The notes beneath the pieces are model-generated. The model was not told the DNA's origin, searched no databases, and saw nothing but the letters and a program-made list of their open reading frames with translations. 64,000 nt of DNA. Source: Microcystis aeruginosa LEGE 91341 (GTDB taxonomy: Bacteria > Cyanobacteriota > Cyanobacteriia > Cyanobacteriales > Microcystaceae). The stretch lies in the NCBI RefSeq assembly GCF_015206885.1, contig NZ_JADEXY010000002.1:35157-99156 (forward strand). The letters are read 5' to 3'. How positions within the stretch are numbered: position 1 is the stretch's first letter; each line of letters begins with the position of its first letter. Shown here piece by piece: positions 34,900 through 43,528 of this stretch. The translations under genes and the position numbers were made by a program.

Positions 34900-36627
34900 A
34901 TGAAAAGAAAAGATATTAAAATTGGTCGCCGCTATTCTGGCAAACCCCTGCAAATATTTTTAATTATTGCCTTCATCGTCGCCGCTCCCTTTGCTATTTT
35001 TTATCTTATTGCCTTGGCCTATCTCTGGCAAGGCGATCAACTTTTGGCCGCGGGGGAGAAGGAATCGGCTCTGTCTGCTTACCGAACAGTTTTATCTTTT
35101 GACGAAAATTCAGTCCAAGCCCATATAAAAATCGCTCAGGTCTTGCAAAGTCAAAAACGCTATTCTGAAGCCTTAGAAGCCTATGATCGTGGCTTTATCG
35201 TTAATGATAAACCACCGATGGAACCCTCCCAAAGTAATTATTTAGTGGCTTTGGGGGATATCTTCGCGCAGGAGGAAAAATGGTCAGAGGCGATCGATGC
35301 TTACCGAAAAGCAATTATCATTAAACCAACTTTTAAAGCGCAATTTCAGCTAGGAAAAGCCCTCTATAGTTTACAACGTTGGGATGAGGCGGCGAAAGCT
35401 CTGCAAGCAGCGGTTTTTCTCGATCCTACTCAGGGAAAGGCCTATTTTTATCTGGGAAAGGCCTACAGTGAACAGCAACTCTGGCCAGAGGCCAGTTATG
35501 CCTATCAGCAAGCTCTAGAATTGATACCTAATCAGGGTGAAACCTACAAAAAATTAGGAGAAACCCTAGCAAAACAGGGAAAATGGCAGGAAGCAGAGCA
35601 AATATATCGACAGGCTTTAATTTACGCTCCTAAAGATGGGGATATTTATAATTATCTCGGCAAAGCTTTAGCGGAACAGGGAAAAATAGGGGAAGCGATG
35701 GCACTTTTTCAACAGGCGCGGCAAATTAGCCCCAAAAATGCCAATATTTACGAAAATCTTTGTTATACCTATATCGATAGTGGTCAGATCGATCAGGGTC
35801 TAAATTGGTGTCGGCAGGCCGTAGAAATTGATCCCAATTTATCAGAAGTTAGATTTATTTTACAGGAAATCCAACGGGGGCGATTAATTCACGATAATCC
35901 CGAATTATTAAAAATGCCAGAGATAATTCCCAGTGTTAAGAGTGATCCTCTGGTGAATTTAAAACGCTCAATTGTTAAAATTATCGTGCGCGGCAAAAAT
36001 AACAATAGTATCGGCACTGGTTGGTTATTAAAACGAGATAAAGATAGAGCTTGGATCGTGACTAACCGCCATGTTGTGACGAATTCTCGTCAAGAAATCG
36101 ATGCAGGATCCCGCATTTTTGTGGAATATTATAGCCAACCACCCCAGGGAAAAATTCGCAAGCGTTCAAAAGCTAAAATTATCCACACTACCCCCTCTGA
36201 CGACTGGCTCGATTTAGCAGTCTTAGAGGTAAAAAATCCCCCCCCAGATTTAAAACCTTTAGCTTTAGCACCCCTACCAATTGGCCCTAATCAACCAGTA
36301 ATCTCGATCGGTAATCCTTTTAATCAAAAAGATTGGACTGTCAGCAAAGGTACGGTTAATGATAATGATGAAAAATCCTTAAGTTTATCCATGTTTGTCG
36401 TTTCTGGACAGTCGGGAAGTCCAGTTTTAAACGATAAAAATCAAGTGGTGGGAGTGATTTCCCAAGCGAGTTTATTTTGTGATAATCCTTCAACTCCTAA
36501 ACCCCTAGAAAATGCCGTTAGATTGGGCTGCGGTTTAGCGATTCCCATTGATAGAGTGCGAGAAAGGTTAAGAGAGTGGGGAACTTTTTCAGTTATCAGT
36601 AATCAGTTATCAGTAATCAGTGGATAG
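34900..36627 (+). CDS. Membrane-anchored TPR protein with trypsin-like protease domain
   Basis: 575 residues. One TM helix (about 18-46: IFLIIAFIVAAPFAIFYLIA) is followed by about eight TPR units (50-335; LGKALYSLQRWDEAAKALQA, LGKALAEQGKIGEAMALFQQ). A trypsin-like domain follows (about 350-560) with His in IVTNRHVV, Asp in DDWLDLAVL and Ser in SGQSGSPVLN, a complete HtrA/Do-like triad. No PDZ is seen. It is likely a periplasm-facing quality-control protease with TPR substrate binding. The last ~14 residues (FSVISNQLSVISG) are translated from the heptamer repeat array that follows. Confidence 0.87.
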   Translation: MKRKDIKIGRRYSGKPLQIFLIIAFIVAAPFAIFYLIALAYLWQGDQLLAAGEKESALSAYRTVLSFDENSVQAHIKIAQVLQSQKRYSEALEAYDRGFIVNDKPPMEPSQSNYLVALGDIFAQEEKWSEAIDAYRKAIIIKPTFKAQFQLGKALYSLQRWDEAAKALQAAVFLDPTQGKAYFYLGKAYSEQQLWPEASYAYQQALELIPNQGETYKKLGETLAKQGKWQEAEQIYRQALIYAPKDGDIYNYLGKALAEQGKIGEAMALFQQARQISPKNANIYENLCYTYIDSGQIDQGLNWCRQAVEIDPNLSEVRFILQEIQRGRLIHDNPELLKMPEIIPSVKSDPLVNLKRSIVKIIVRGKNNNSIGTGWLLKRDKDRAWIVTNRHVVTNSRQEIDAGSRIFVEYYSQPPQGKIRKRSKAKIIHTTPSDDWLDLAVLEVKNPPPDLKPLALAPLPIGPNQPVISIGNPFNQKDWTVSKGTVNDNDEKSLSLSMFVVSGQSGSPVLNDKNQVVGVISQASLFCDNPSTPKPLENAVRLGCGLAIPIDRVRERLREWGTFSVISNQLSVISG

Positions 36628-36896
36628 TAGTTAGTAGTTAGTAGTTAGTGGATAGTGGATAGTGGATAGTAGTTAGTGGATAGTGGATAGTGGATAGTAG
36701 TTAGTGGATAGTGGATAGTGATCGATCACTGTTTACTGGTCACTGGTCACTAATAACTAATAACTGATAACTAATAACTGATAACTGATAACTGATAACT
36801 GATAACTGGTCACTGATAACTAATAACTGATAACTGATAACTGATAACTGATAACTGGTCACTGATAACTGGTCACTGATAACTGATAACTGCTAT
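36590..36896. repeat. Long heptamer repeat array forming an imperfect hairpin
   Basis: About 300 bp built from 7-bp words: first ATCAGTT/AGTAGTT/AGTGGAT, then after the centre AGTGATCGATCACT (about 36717-36730) their approximate complements AACTAAT/AACTGAT/CACTGGT. It fills the whole gap between the protease and gcvT and invades the 3' end of the protease gene. No gene is in it. Confidence 0.9.
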
Positions 36897-36933
36897 GCTA
36901 CTCTAGGCAGAAAACCATTCGATCGAGAACACC

Positions 36934-38040
36934 GTGGCTAACCAAGAAGCAACTTCCCCCGCTATTCGTACCCCCTTATACGAGCTAATTGCCCAACAAA
37001 CCAGCAAATTTACCCCTTTTGCGGGTTGGGAGATGCCGATACAGTTTAGCGGCCTAAAAATCGAACATAATGCTGTCCGCAACGGTGTCGGGATGTTTGA
37101 CATCTCCCACATGGGCAAATTTATCTTAACTGGAGATAATCTGGTTCAATCTCTCCAAACCCTAGTTCCCTCTAATTTAGCCCGTTTAAGGGCAGGAAAA
37201 GCGCAATATAGCGTTTTACTTAACCCAGAAGGTGGCATAATCGATGATATTATCTTTTACTACCAAAGCGAAAGCCAGGGCGTATTAATTGTTAATGCCT
37301 CAACCACCGATAAAGATCGAGAATGGATTTTAGGCAATTTAGAGGGTTCGGGGGTCAAATTAAAGGATTTATCGCGAGAAAGGGTCTTAATTGCCCTGCA
37401 AGGACCCAAGGCAGCCACAATTTTACAGCCCTTGATCGGGGAAAAATTAAGCGATTTTGGCCTATTTAATCACTGGGAAAGCCAGCTTTTCGGGGAAAAA
37501 GTTTTTATCGCTAGGACCGGTTACACGGGAGAAGATGGTTTTGAAATTATGGCCACCCCTGAAATCGGGCAGCAACTTTGGACAGAATTCTTAAATTTAG
37601 GGGTGACTCCCTGCGGTTTAGGGTCCCGGGATACCCTGCGTTTAGAGGCAGCTTTAGCCCTTTATGGACAGGATATCGACGATAGCACGAGTCCCCTAGA
37701 GGCTGGCTTAAATTGGTTGGTTCATCTGCCAGAAAAAGGCGATTTTATCGGTCGTGATGTCCTGGAAGACCAAAAACTTAATGGTGTCAATCGGCTCTTG
37801 GTGGGATTGCAGATGTCCGGCAAACATATCGCCCGTCACGATTATCCGGTAGTATTCGCCGGGGAAGTGGTGGGTAAAGTCACCAGTGGCACTTTATCAC
37901 CAACTTTAAACACAGCGATCGCTTTAGCCTATCTTCCCACACCTTTCGCCTCGATCGGACAGGCGATCGAAGTGGAAATCCGCGGCAGCACCTACCCCGC
38001 TACCGTAGTCAAAAAACCCTTTTACAAAAGTAAAAAGTAG
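36934..38040 (+). CDS. gcvT: Aminomethyltransferase (glycine cleavage T protein)
   Basis: 368 residues from GTG 36934. It takes the aminomethyl group from lipoylated H protein and gives methylenetetrahydrofolate and ammonia, which matters for photorespiratory glycine. Motifs: FTPFAGWEMPIQFSGLKIEH, DISHMGKFILTG, GGIIDDIIFY, ARTGYTGEDGFEIM and RDTLRLEAALALYGQDID, all standard. The GTG start fits the alignment start MANQ...RTPLYE. The other glycine cleavage genes are not adjacent. Confidence 0.94.
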   Translation: MANQEATSPAIRTPLYELIAQQTSKFTPFAGWEMPIQFSGLKIEHNAVRNGVGMFDISHMGKFILTGDNLVQSLQTLVPSNLARLRAGKAQYSVLLNPEGGIIDDIIFYYQSESQGVLIVNASTTDKDREWILGNLEGSGVKLKDLSRERVLIALQGPKAATILQPLIGEKLSDFGLFNHWESQLFGEKVFIARTGYTGEDGFEIMATPEIGQQLWTEFLNLGVTPCGLGSRDTLRLEAALALYGQDIDDSTSPLEAGLNWLVHLPEKGDFIGRDVLEDQKLNGVNRLLVGLQMSGKHIARHDYPVVFAGEVVGKVTSGTLSPTLNTAIALAYLPTPFASIGQAIEVEIRGSTYPATVVKKPFYKSKK

Positions 38041-38168
38041 GGTGCGTTAGCGCAGCGTAACGCACCAACTTAACGCACCGAGAAAAAAGGATCAATAATT
38101 TGGTGGGTTACGGCGAACACAAAATCAATACTAAACTGTAGCAGTTACCGTCGCCTAACCCACCCTAC
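38041..38168. repeat. Intergenic palindromic repeats after gcvT
   Basis: Two palindromes: GGTGCGTTAGCGCAGCGTAA followed by CGCACC (38041-38066), and TGGGTTACGGCGA...TCGCCTAACCCA (38101-38164). They are of the same style as 7857-7968. They could act as hairpins after gcvT. Confidence 0.6.
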
Positions 38169-38183
38169 AGCTGAATCCTGAAA

Positions 38184-39914
38184 ATGCAATCCCTAGACTT
38201 TACCACCCTCAGCGCCACTTGTGCCGAAATTGCCGCCACTTGGCTACCAGCCAGACTAGAACAAGTGTATCAAATTGATCGCCAAACGATCGCCCTCTAT
38301 TTACGAACCTTCGATCGCAAGGGATGGTTAATTATTTCTTGGCATCCCCAAGGAGCGCGGCTGCATATTGGCGCTCCACCGCCGAAAGTCCCTGATACCT
38401 TCACTTTTAGCGATCAATTGCGTCATCAACTCAATGGTTTTGCGCTGACAAAATTAGCATTTGTTGCCCCGTGGGAAAGAGTCATCGATCTGCAATTTGC
38501 CCAACGTCCCGATGATCCGGCCCTGTGGCATTTGTATATAGAAATTATGGGCAAATATAGCAATGTCATTTTAACTGCGGCTGACAATCAAATTGTCACC
38601 GTTGCCCATCAAGTCAATGCCACCCAGTCTAGTGTTCGCACCGTACAAACGGGACAAATCTATCAACTACCCCCCGTTTTATTGGCAACAGACCCCAGTT
38701 TAGAAGAATCCTTGAGCAGTTGGCAAGCGAGAGTTAGTTTAATCCCTAAAACTATCGAAAAACAGTTAGTTAGTACCTATCGTGGGGTTAGTCCAGTCAT
38801 CGCTCGATCACTCTTGCAAAAAGCCAAGATTAACCCGAAATTAAACACGGATCAGTTAGATAATAATGATTGGGAAAAGCTCTTTTCAGCTTGGCAAGAA
38901 TGGTTAACAATCCTTGAAAATAAAACCTTTCAACCGGGATGGACAAGCGAAGGTTATACAGTGATCGGTGGGGAAATGCTGGCAGCGGCTAAAAATGTCC
39001 AAGAATTATTAAACCTTTATTATAGCGACCAAATTAATCAAGAAAGCTTTCGACAACTACAGCAAAAATTAAGCCAAAAAATCACCTCTTTACTGACTAA
39101 ACTGCAAACCAAAGCGGCGGGATTTCAAACAAGACTAGCAGAATCTGCTCATGCTGATCGCTATAAAGATCAGGGGGATTTATTAATGGCCCATCTGCAA
39201 CAAATACAGCAGGGAATGACTAGCATTAGTTTGGCGGATTTCGAGACAGGAAAACCTGTAATTATTCCTCTCGATCCCGAAAGAAATCCCGTGCAGAATG
39301 CCCAATATTTTTATAAACAACATCAGAAATTAAAAAGAGCGCGGTTAGCGGTGGAACCTTTATTAGAAGAAGTGGTCAGTGAAATTAATTATCTCGAACA
39401 AGTGCGATCGAGTTTAAGTCAACTAGAAAATTATAGCAGCAGCGAAGATTTACAGACCTTAGACGAGATACAAGAAGAATTAATCCAACAGAAGTATCTA
39501 GAAAGCAATTACCAGCGTAATCGGGCGAATAATAAAGAATCCGAACCCATGCGCTTTATTACTCCCTCTGGAATAGAATTATGGATTGGCAGAAATAACC
39601 GTCAAAATGATCGGCTAACTTTTCGTAGTGCCAGCGATTACGATATCTGGTTTCATAGTCAAGAAATCGCCGGTAGTCACGTTTTGCTCCGTTTAAGCCC
39701 CGGTACAGTTCCAGAAGCCGCAGATCTGCAATTTGCCGCCGATTACGCCGCTTATTATAGCCGCGCTCGCCATAGTGAACAGGTTCCCGTCGTCTATACC
39801 CGTCCCAAATACGTCTATAAACCCAAAGGCGCCAAGCCCGGTATGGTGGTTTACAAACAGGAAACGGTAATCTGGGGCTGTCCTCAGAGGGTTGAGGATT
39901 ACCGCAAAAAATAA
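38184..39914 (+). CDS. RqcH/NFACT-family (fibronectin-binding-like) protein
   Basis: 576 residues in NFACT order: NFACT-N (about 1-230) with ARLEQVYQIDRQTIALYLRT and YIEIMGKYSNVILTAADNQI, a coiled-coil middle (about 285-440, LQQKLSQKITSLLTKLQTKA), and NFACT-R (about 445-555) with RFITPSGIELWIGRNNRQND and DYDIWFHSQEIAGSHVLLRL. Bacterial RqcH binds stalled 50S-peptidyl-tRNA complexes and adds alanine tails to mark failed peptides for proteolysis. That role is inferred by family. Confidence 0.9.
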   Translation: MQSLDFTTLSATCAEIAATWLPARLEQVYQIDRQTIALYLRTFDRKGWLIISWHPQGARLHIGAPPPKVPDTFTFSDQLRHQLNGFALTKLAFVAPWERVIDLQFAQRPDDPALWHLYIEIMGKYSNVILTAADNQIVTVAHQVNATQSSVRTVQTGQIYQLPPVLLATDPSLEESLSSWQARVSLIPKTIEKQLVSTYRGVSPVIARSLLQKAKINPKLNTDQLDNNDWEKLFSAWQEWLTILENKTFQPGWTSEGYTVIGGEMLAAAKNVQELLNLYYSDQINQESFRQLQQKLSQKITSLLTKLQTKAAGFQTRLAESAHADRYKDQGDLLMAHLQQIQQGMTSISLADFETGKPVIIPLDPERNPVQNAQYFYKQHQKLKRARLAVEPLLEEVVSEINYLEQVRSSLSQLENYSSSEDLQTLDEIQEELIQQKYLESNYQRNRANNKESEPMRFITPSGIELWIGRNNRQNDRLTFRSASDYDIWFHSQEIAGSHVLLRLSPGTVPEAADLQFAADYAAYYSRARHSEQVPVVYTRPKYVYKPKGAKPGMVVYKQETVIWGCPQRVEDYRKK

Positions 39915-39949
39915 TTTTTTACCAAATTGTTTACTTTTTTTTACACAAA

Positions 39950-40140
39950 ATGGGTATTGTCTGTTACAATTGTTACTAGAGAGACAAATGCAGTTCAGGC
40001 GCTTGGGAACGCAAGAACTATATTTCCTCAGATTACAACAACAAACAAAAGCAAACCAGTGGTAGCAGCCGATAGTCTGGTGAAAGACACAAAAAACCGA
40101 CTATTTAGGTGGTATTGAAGCAACCACTGGTATTTTATAT
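39950..40140 (+). ncRNA. Candidate structured small RNA
   Basis: The 320-bp gap after the rqcH gene has no convincing protein. It contains a promoter-like pair (TTACAC around 39939 and TACAAT around 39963) and then a nested structure: ACCAGTGGT (40055-40063) with ACCACTGGT (40123-40131) outside, and ATAGTC (40072-40077) with GACTAT (40098-40103) inside, followed by TATTTTATATTTATT. I do not recognise an RNA family. It could also be a terminator-like structure. Confidence 0.35.
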
Positions 40141-40235
40141 TTATTAACCAGATTTAGTATGAACAGTAAACAGTAATCAGTCAACTGATAACTCACATCT
40201 GATAACTGATTCAAGGCTGTCTCCTGTTTCCTGAC

Positions 40236-40952
40236 TTAGCCCTTCAGCAATAAATCGCCAATTTCCGACTGACAATGACCAATTAAACGATTAATCGCTG
40301 TTTTTCCTTGTTTACCTTGATAATCTGAGCGATCGCTTTCAGTAATTCCGTAGGGACGACCGATCGCCACCTTGACACGATGATAAAATACAACAGGATG
40401 CCAACCATCTTGATCGAATAAAGGTTCTGTGCTATCTAATAAGCGCAGCAAACGCACGGGAAAAGGACTAATAGCAGTTTCCGACTCGGAGAGAATAGCC
40501 ACAGGTAAGACCGATAGATTCTCCACGGGACAACGCAGAGCTAAATGGGCAAATCCGCTTTGAAAACGGCTAATTTGACGAGGAGGAGTCAAATTTAACA
40601 TCGGCGATCCACCTTCCGGAAATAAACCGATCCATCGTCCAGACTGTAAAAAATCCGTTGCTTGCCGAAAAAAAGTCCGGTGGCGTTTTTCCGGGGTATC
40701 AAAGGGAAAACAGCCCAATTCTCCGATTAATTCCCGCAAAAGCGGCGTTTTTCCCATGTAGTGATGACAGGCGATCGGGAGAGTTTTGCCCAAAGCTTGA
40801 ATTAAAATCGGCGCATCTAAAAAGCTACGATGGTTACTTACCACGATCGCCACTCCTTGGCTGGGTAGATTTTCTTGACCGACGGTAAACAGACTCGTGC
40901 GTGTGGTATCAAGAATTAAACGAGAGGTAGATAGGGGGGTAAGCAGCGTCAT
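40236..40952 (-). CDS. 1-acyl-sn-glycerol-3-phosphate acyltransferase-like (PlsC family)
   Basis: 238 residues. Motif I is VSNHRSFLDAP (NHxxxxD catalytic pair, about residue 35) and motif III LFPEGGSPML (about 116). The family makes phosphatidic acid from lysophosphatidic acid at the inner membrane. The rest is typical in length but diverged, so another acyl acceptor is possible. It is divergent from metG with about 155 bp between. Confidence 0.83.
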   Translation of the reverse strand: MTLLTPLSTSRLILDTTRTSLFTVGQENLPSQGVAIVVSNHRSFLDAPILIQALGKTLPIACHHYMGKTPLLRELIGELGCFPFDTPEKRHRTFFRQATDFLQSGRWIGLFPEGGSPMLNLTPPRQISRFQSGFAHLALRCPVENLSVLPVAILSESETAISPFPVRLLRLLDSTEPLFDQDGWHPVVFYHRVKVAIGRPYGITESDRSDYQGKQGKTAINRLIGHCQSEIGDLLLKG

Positions 40953-41107
40953 GGAGAAAAAAAATCGGCCTTAAGATTGTTTTTATTGACTTAGACCACA
41001 ATTAAAGGATAAAAGGGAATTAGAGGATCATAAAATATGGACATTATGTCCCAATCATCTACGGATCAGCCTTGCGGCGGCCTCGTCTATTTAAGAAAAT
41101 AAATTTC

Positions 41108-42721
41108 ATGAATGATTTGAATGAGCGAAAAACATTTGCTTTGACAACACCTCTTTATTATGTCAACGATATCCCTCACATCGGTAGTGCTTACACGACG
41201 ATCGTAGCGGATGTTATGGCACGATGGAAGCGGTTACAGGGCAATTCTGTTCTCCTAATTACAGGAACCGACGAACACGGACAGAAAATCGAACGAACCG
41301 CAGCAGCCAAAGGACTCAATCCCCAGGAACACTGCGATCGCATTGCCACCAGTTTTGCCAATCTCTGGGCAAAGCTACATATCCAGTATGATCGCTTTAG
41401 TCGTACCACTGCCCCCCGTCATCAGGCAATTGTTAACGAATTTTTTGAAAGAGTCTGGGAAAAAGGCGATATCTATCTTGATCGCCAACAGGGTTGGTAT
41501 TGCGTCGCCTGTGAAGAATTTAAGGAAAAAAGAGAACTGTTAGATAATGGCTGTTGTCCCATTCATACTAACCTGGCCGCCGAATGGCGCGACGAGGAAA
41601 ACTATTTTTTCCGTCTCTCTAAATACCAAGCACAACTAGAACAATTTTACCAAGAGCAGCTCGATTTTATTCAACCAGAAAGCCGACGTAATGAGGTTCT
41701 CAACTTCGTCAACCAAGGACTACAGGATTTCTCTATTTCTAGGGTTAATGTGGCTTGGGGGTTTCCCATTCCCCACAATGGTCAGCATACCATCTACGTC
41801 TGGTTTGATGCCCTTCTTGGCTATGTTACCGCCCTTCTCGACCCCGAAGACGAACCCACCCTAGAAAATGCCTTGGCCAAATGGTGGCCGATCGATCTGC
41901 ATCTGATCGGTAAAGATATATTAAGATTCCATGCCATTTATTGGCCGGCTATGCTCATGTCGGCCGGTTTACCCTTGCCTAAAAGAGTGTTCGGCCACGG
42001 CTTTTTGACCAAAGACGGGCGGAAAATGGGCAAAAGTCTCGGTAATACCCTCGATCCCTTCGATTTGGTTGCTCGCTATGGGGCCGATGCCGTCCGTTAC
42101 TATTTCGTTAAAGAGATTGAATTAGGACAGGATGGCGATTTTCAGGAAACCAGATTTGTTAATATTCTTAACGCGGATTTAGCCAACGATTTAGGCAACC
42201 TCCTCAATCGCACCCTAGGCATGGTCAAAAAATACTGCCAAAATATCCCCCCCCAGTTGACTGGCGTAGATATCCCCAACGACAATCATCTTAAGAATAT
42301 GGGGACTAATCTAGGGGTTATTGTTGAACAGAAGTATGATGCGCTACAATTTAATCAAGCCTGTGAAGAAATATTGGCGTTAATTCGCGCTAGTAACAAG
42401 TTTATCGATGAGAGTGCGCCCTGGAGTTTATTTAAACAGAAACAACAAGCAGCGTTAGAACAAGTCCTCTACGCGGTTTTGGAATCAGTAAGACTCTCTG
42501 CCTACCTACTCTCACCGATAATACCGACCTTGAGCAGTAAAATTTATCAACAACTAGGTTTTGTTATTGATTTTAATACTTTCAGGTCGGAGGATGGAGA
42601 AAACTCCCCTGATAGTGTCTCTTTTTCCCAACACTGTCAATGGGGATTACCCACAAATCCACAACTAGGAACACCTGAACCGATCTTTTCTAAACTAGAA
42701 CTGCCGTTAAACGATTCCTAA
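41108..42721 (+). CDS. metG: Methionyl-tRNA synthetase
   Basis: 537 residues from ATG 41108 (MNDLNERKTFALTTPLYYVN); the longer frame from TTG 41072 adds unrelated residues. Class I signatures: YVNDIPHIGSAYT (HIGH-type, about residue 22) and DGRKMGKSLGNTLDP (KMSKS-type as KMGKS, about 308). The insert CVACEEFKEKRELLDNGCCP (about 140) is a metal-binding knuckle. The C-terminal anticodon-binding helix bundle is present; the dimerisation EMAP domain is not, as in many cyanobacteria. Confidence 0.95.
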   Translation: MNDLNERKTFALTTPLYYVNDIPHIGSAYTTIVADVMARWKRLQGNSVLLITGTDEHGQKIERTAAAKGLNPQEHCDRIATSFANLWAKLHIQYDRFSRTTAPRHQAIVNEFFERVWEKGDIYLDRQQGWYCVACEEFKEKRELLDNGCCPIHTNLAAEWRDEENYFFRLSKYQAQLEQFYQEQLDFIQPESRRNEVLNFVNQGLQDFSISRVNVAWGFPIPHNGQHTIYVWFDALLGYVTALLDPEDEPTLENALAKWWPIDLHLIGKDILRFHAIYWPAMLMSAGLPLPKRVFGHGFLTKDGRKMGKSLGNTLDPFDLVARYGADAVRYYFVKEIELGQDGDFQETRFVNILNADLANDLGNLLNRTLGMVKKYCQNIPPQLTGVDIPNDNHLKNMGTNLGVIVEQKYDALQFNQACEEILALIRASNKFIDESAPWSLFKQKQQAALEQVLYAVLESVRLSAYLLSPIIPTLSSKIYQQLGFVIDFNTFRSEDGENSPDSVSFSQHCQWGLPTNPQLGTPEPIFSKLELPLNDS

Positions 42722-42821
42722 AGGAATTTTTTAATAACTCTATTTTTTAAGGTCTGTTGTCCTTTGGGATACAACTGGCAAACACCCAACACTAAACTTT
42801 TAACAAACGAGGAAAAATAAA

Positions 42822-43427
42822 ATGTTTGATGATTATGACACAGCCCCAGTCTTCACCCCCGAACAAGTGCTAGAAAATCGCGGTCGTGTGGCGATTTTCA
42901 TCGATGGTTCTAATTTATTTTATGCGGCTCTGCAATTAGGTATCGAAATTGACTACACCAAACTACTTTGTCGTTTAACTGCTGGTTCTCGTCTCTTGCG
43001 GGCCTTCTTTTATACTGGAGTTGATCGCACTAACGAAAAACAGCAGGGATTTCTCCTCTGGATGCGTCGCAACGGTTATCGAGTCATCGCTAAAGATCTA
43101 GTACAATTGCCCGATGGTTCCAAAAAAGCCAATCTCGACGTGGAAATCGCCGTGGATTTAATGGCCCTAGTGGGTTCCTATGATACCGCAGTTATTGTCA
43201 GTGGTGATGGGGATTTAGCCTATGCTGCCGATTCCGTCAGTTACCGTGGTGCGCGAGTGGAAGTGGTTAGTTTGCGATCGATGACCAGTGATAGTTTAAT
43301 TAATGTAGCCGATCGCTATGTTGATCTAGATCAAATTAAAGAAGAAATTCAAAAAACTAGCAAACATCACGTTAGTTATAATAATTTCCCCGTCAGCGTC
43401 TTAGACCAAGATCGTAGCAGTCGCTAG
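42822..43427 (+). CDS. LabA/DUF88 NYN-domain protein
   Basis: 201 residues. RVAIFIDGSNLFYAALQLGI (first acidic residue), KANLDVEIAVDLMALVGSYD and AVIVSGDGDLAYAADSVSYR outline the NYN nuclease fold; VVSLRSMTSDSLINVADRYV is near its end. It is closer to the classical LabA length and layout than the paralogue at 28855. In Synechococcus, LabA acts in negative feedback of the circadian KaiC output through RpaA. A terminator follows its stop. Confidence 0.87.
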   Translation: MFDDYDTAPVFTPEQVLENRGRVAIFIDGSNLFYAALQLGIEIDYTKLLCRLTAGSRLLRAFFYTGVDRTNEKQQGFLLWMRRNGYRVIAKDLVQLPDGSKKANLDVEIAVDLMALVGSYDTAVIVSGDGDLAYAADSVSYRGARVEVVSLRSMTSDSLINVADRYVDLDQIKEEIQKTSKHHVSYNNFPVSVLDQDRSSR

Positions 43428-43451
43428 ACAAATTCAGCAAAAATCAAGTTT

Positions 43452-43475
43452 AAGGTGGGTAATTCCCACCTTTTT
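43452..43475 (+). terminator. Rho-independent terminator after the NYN gene
   Basis: Stem AAGGTGGG (43452-43459), loop TAATT, CCCACCTT (43465-43472), then a T run to 43475, 25 bp after the stop codon. Confidence 0.85.
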
Positions 43476-43528
43476 CAGTTATCAGTGACCAGTTATCAGT
43501 GACCACTCCCCATCCGCTGCCTCCTCAA

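Noticed and set aside
39927..40118. 63-codon frame after the RqcH gene
   Set aside because: Overlaps the promoter-like and stem-forming sequence, with no recognisable protein pattern; a structured RNA is more likely.
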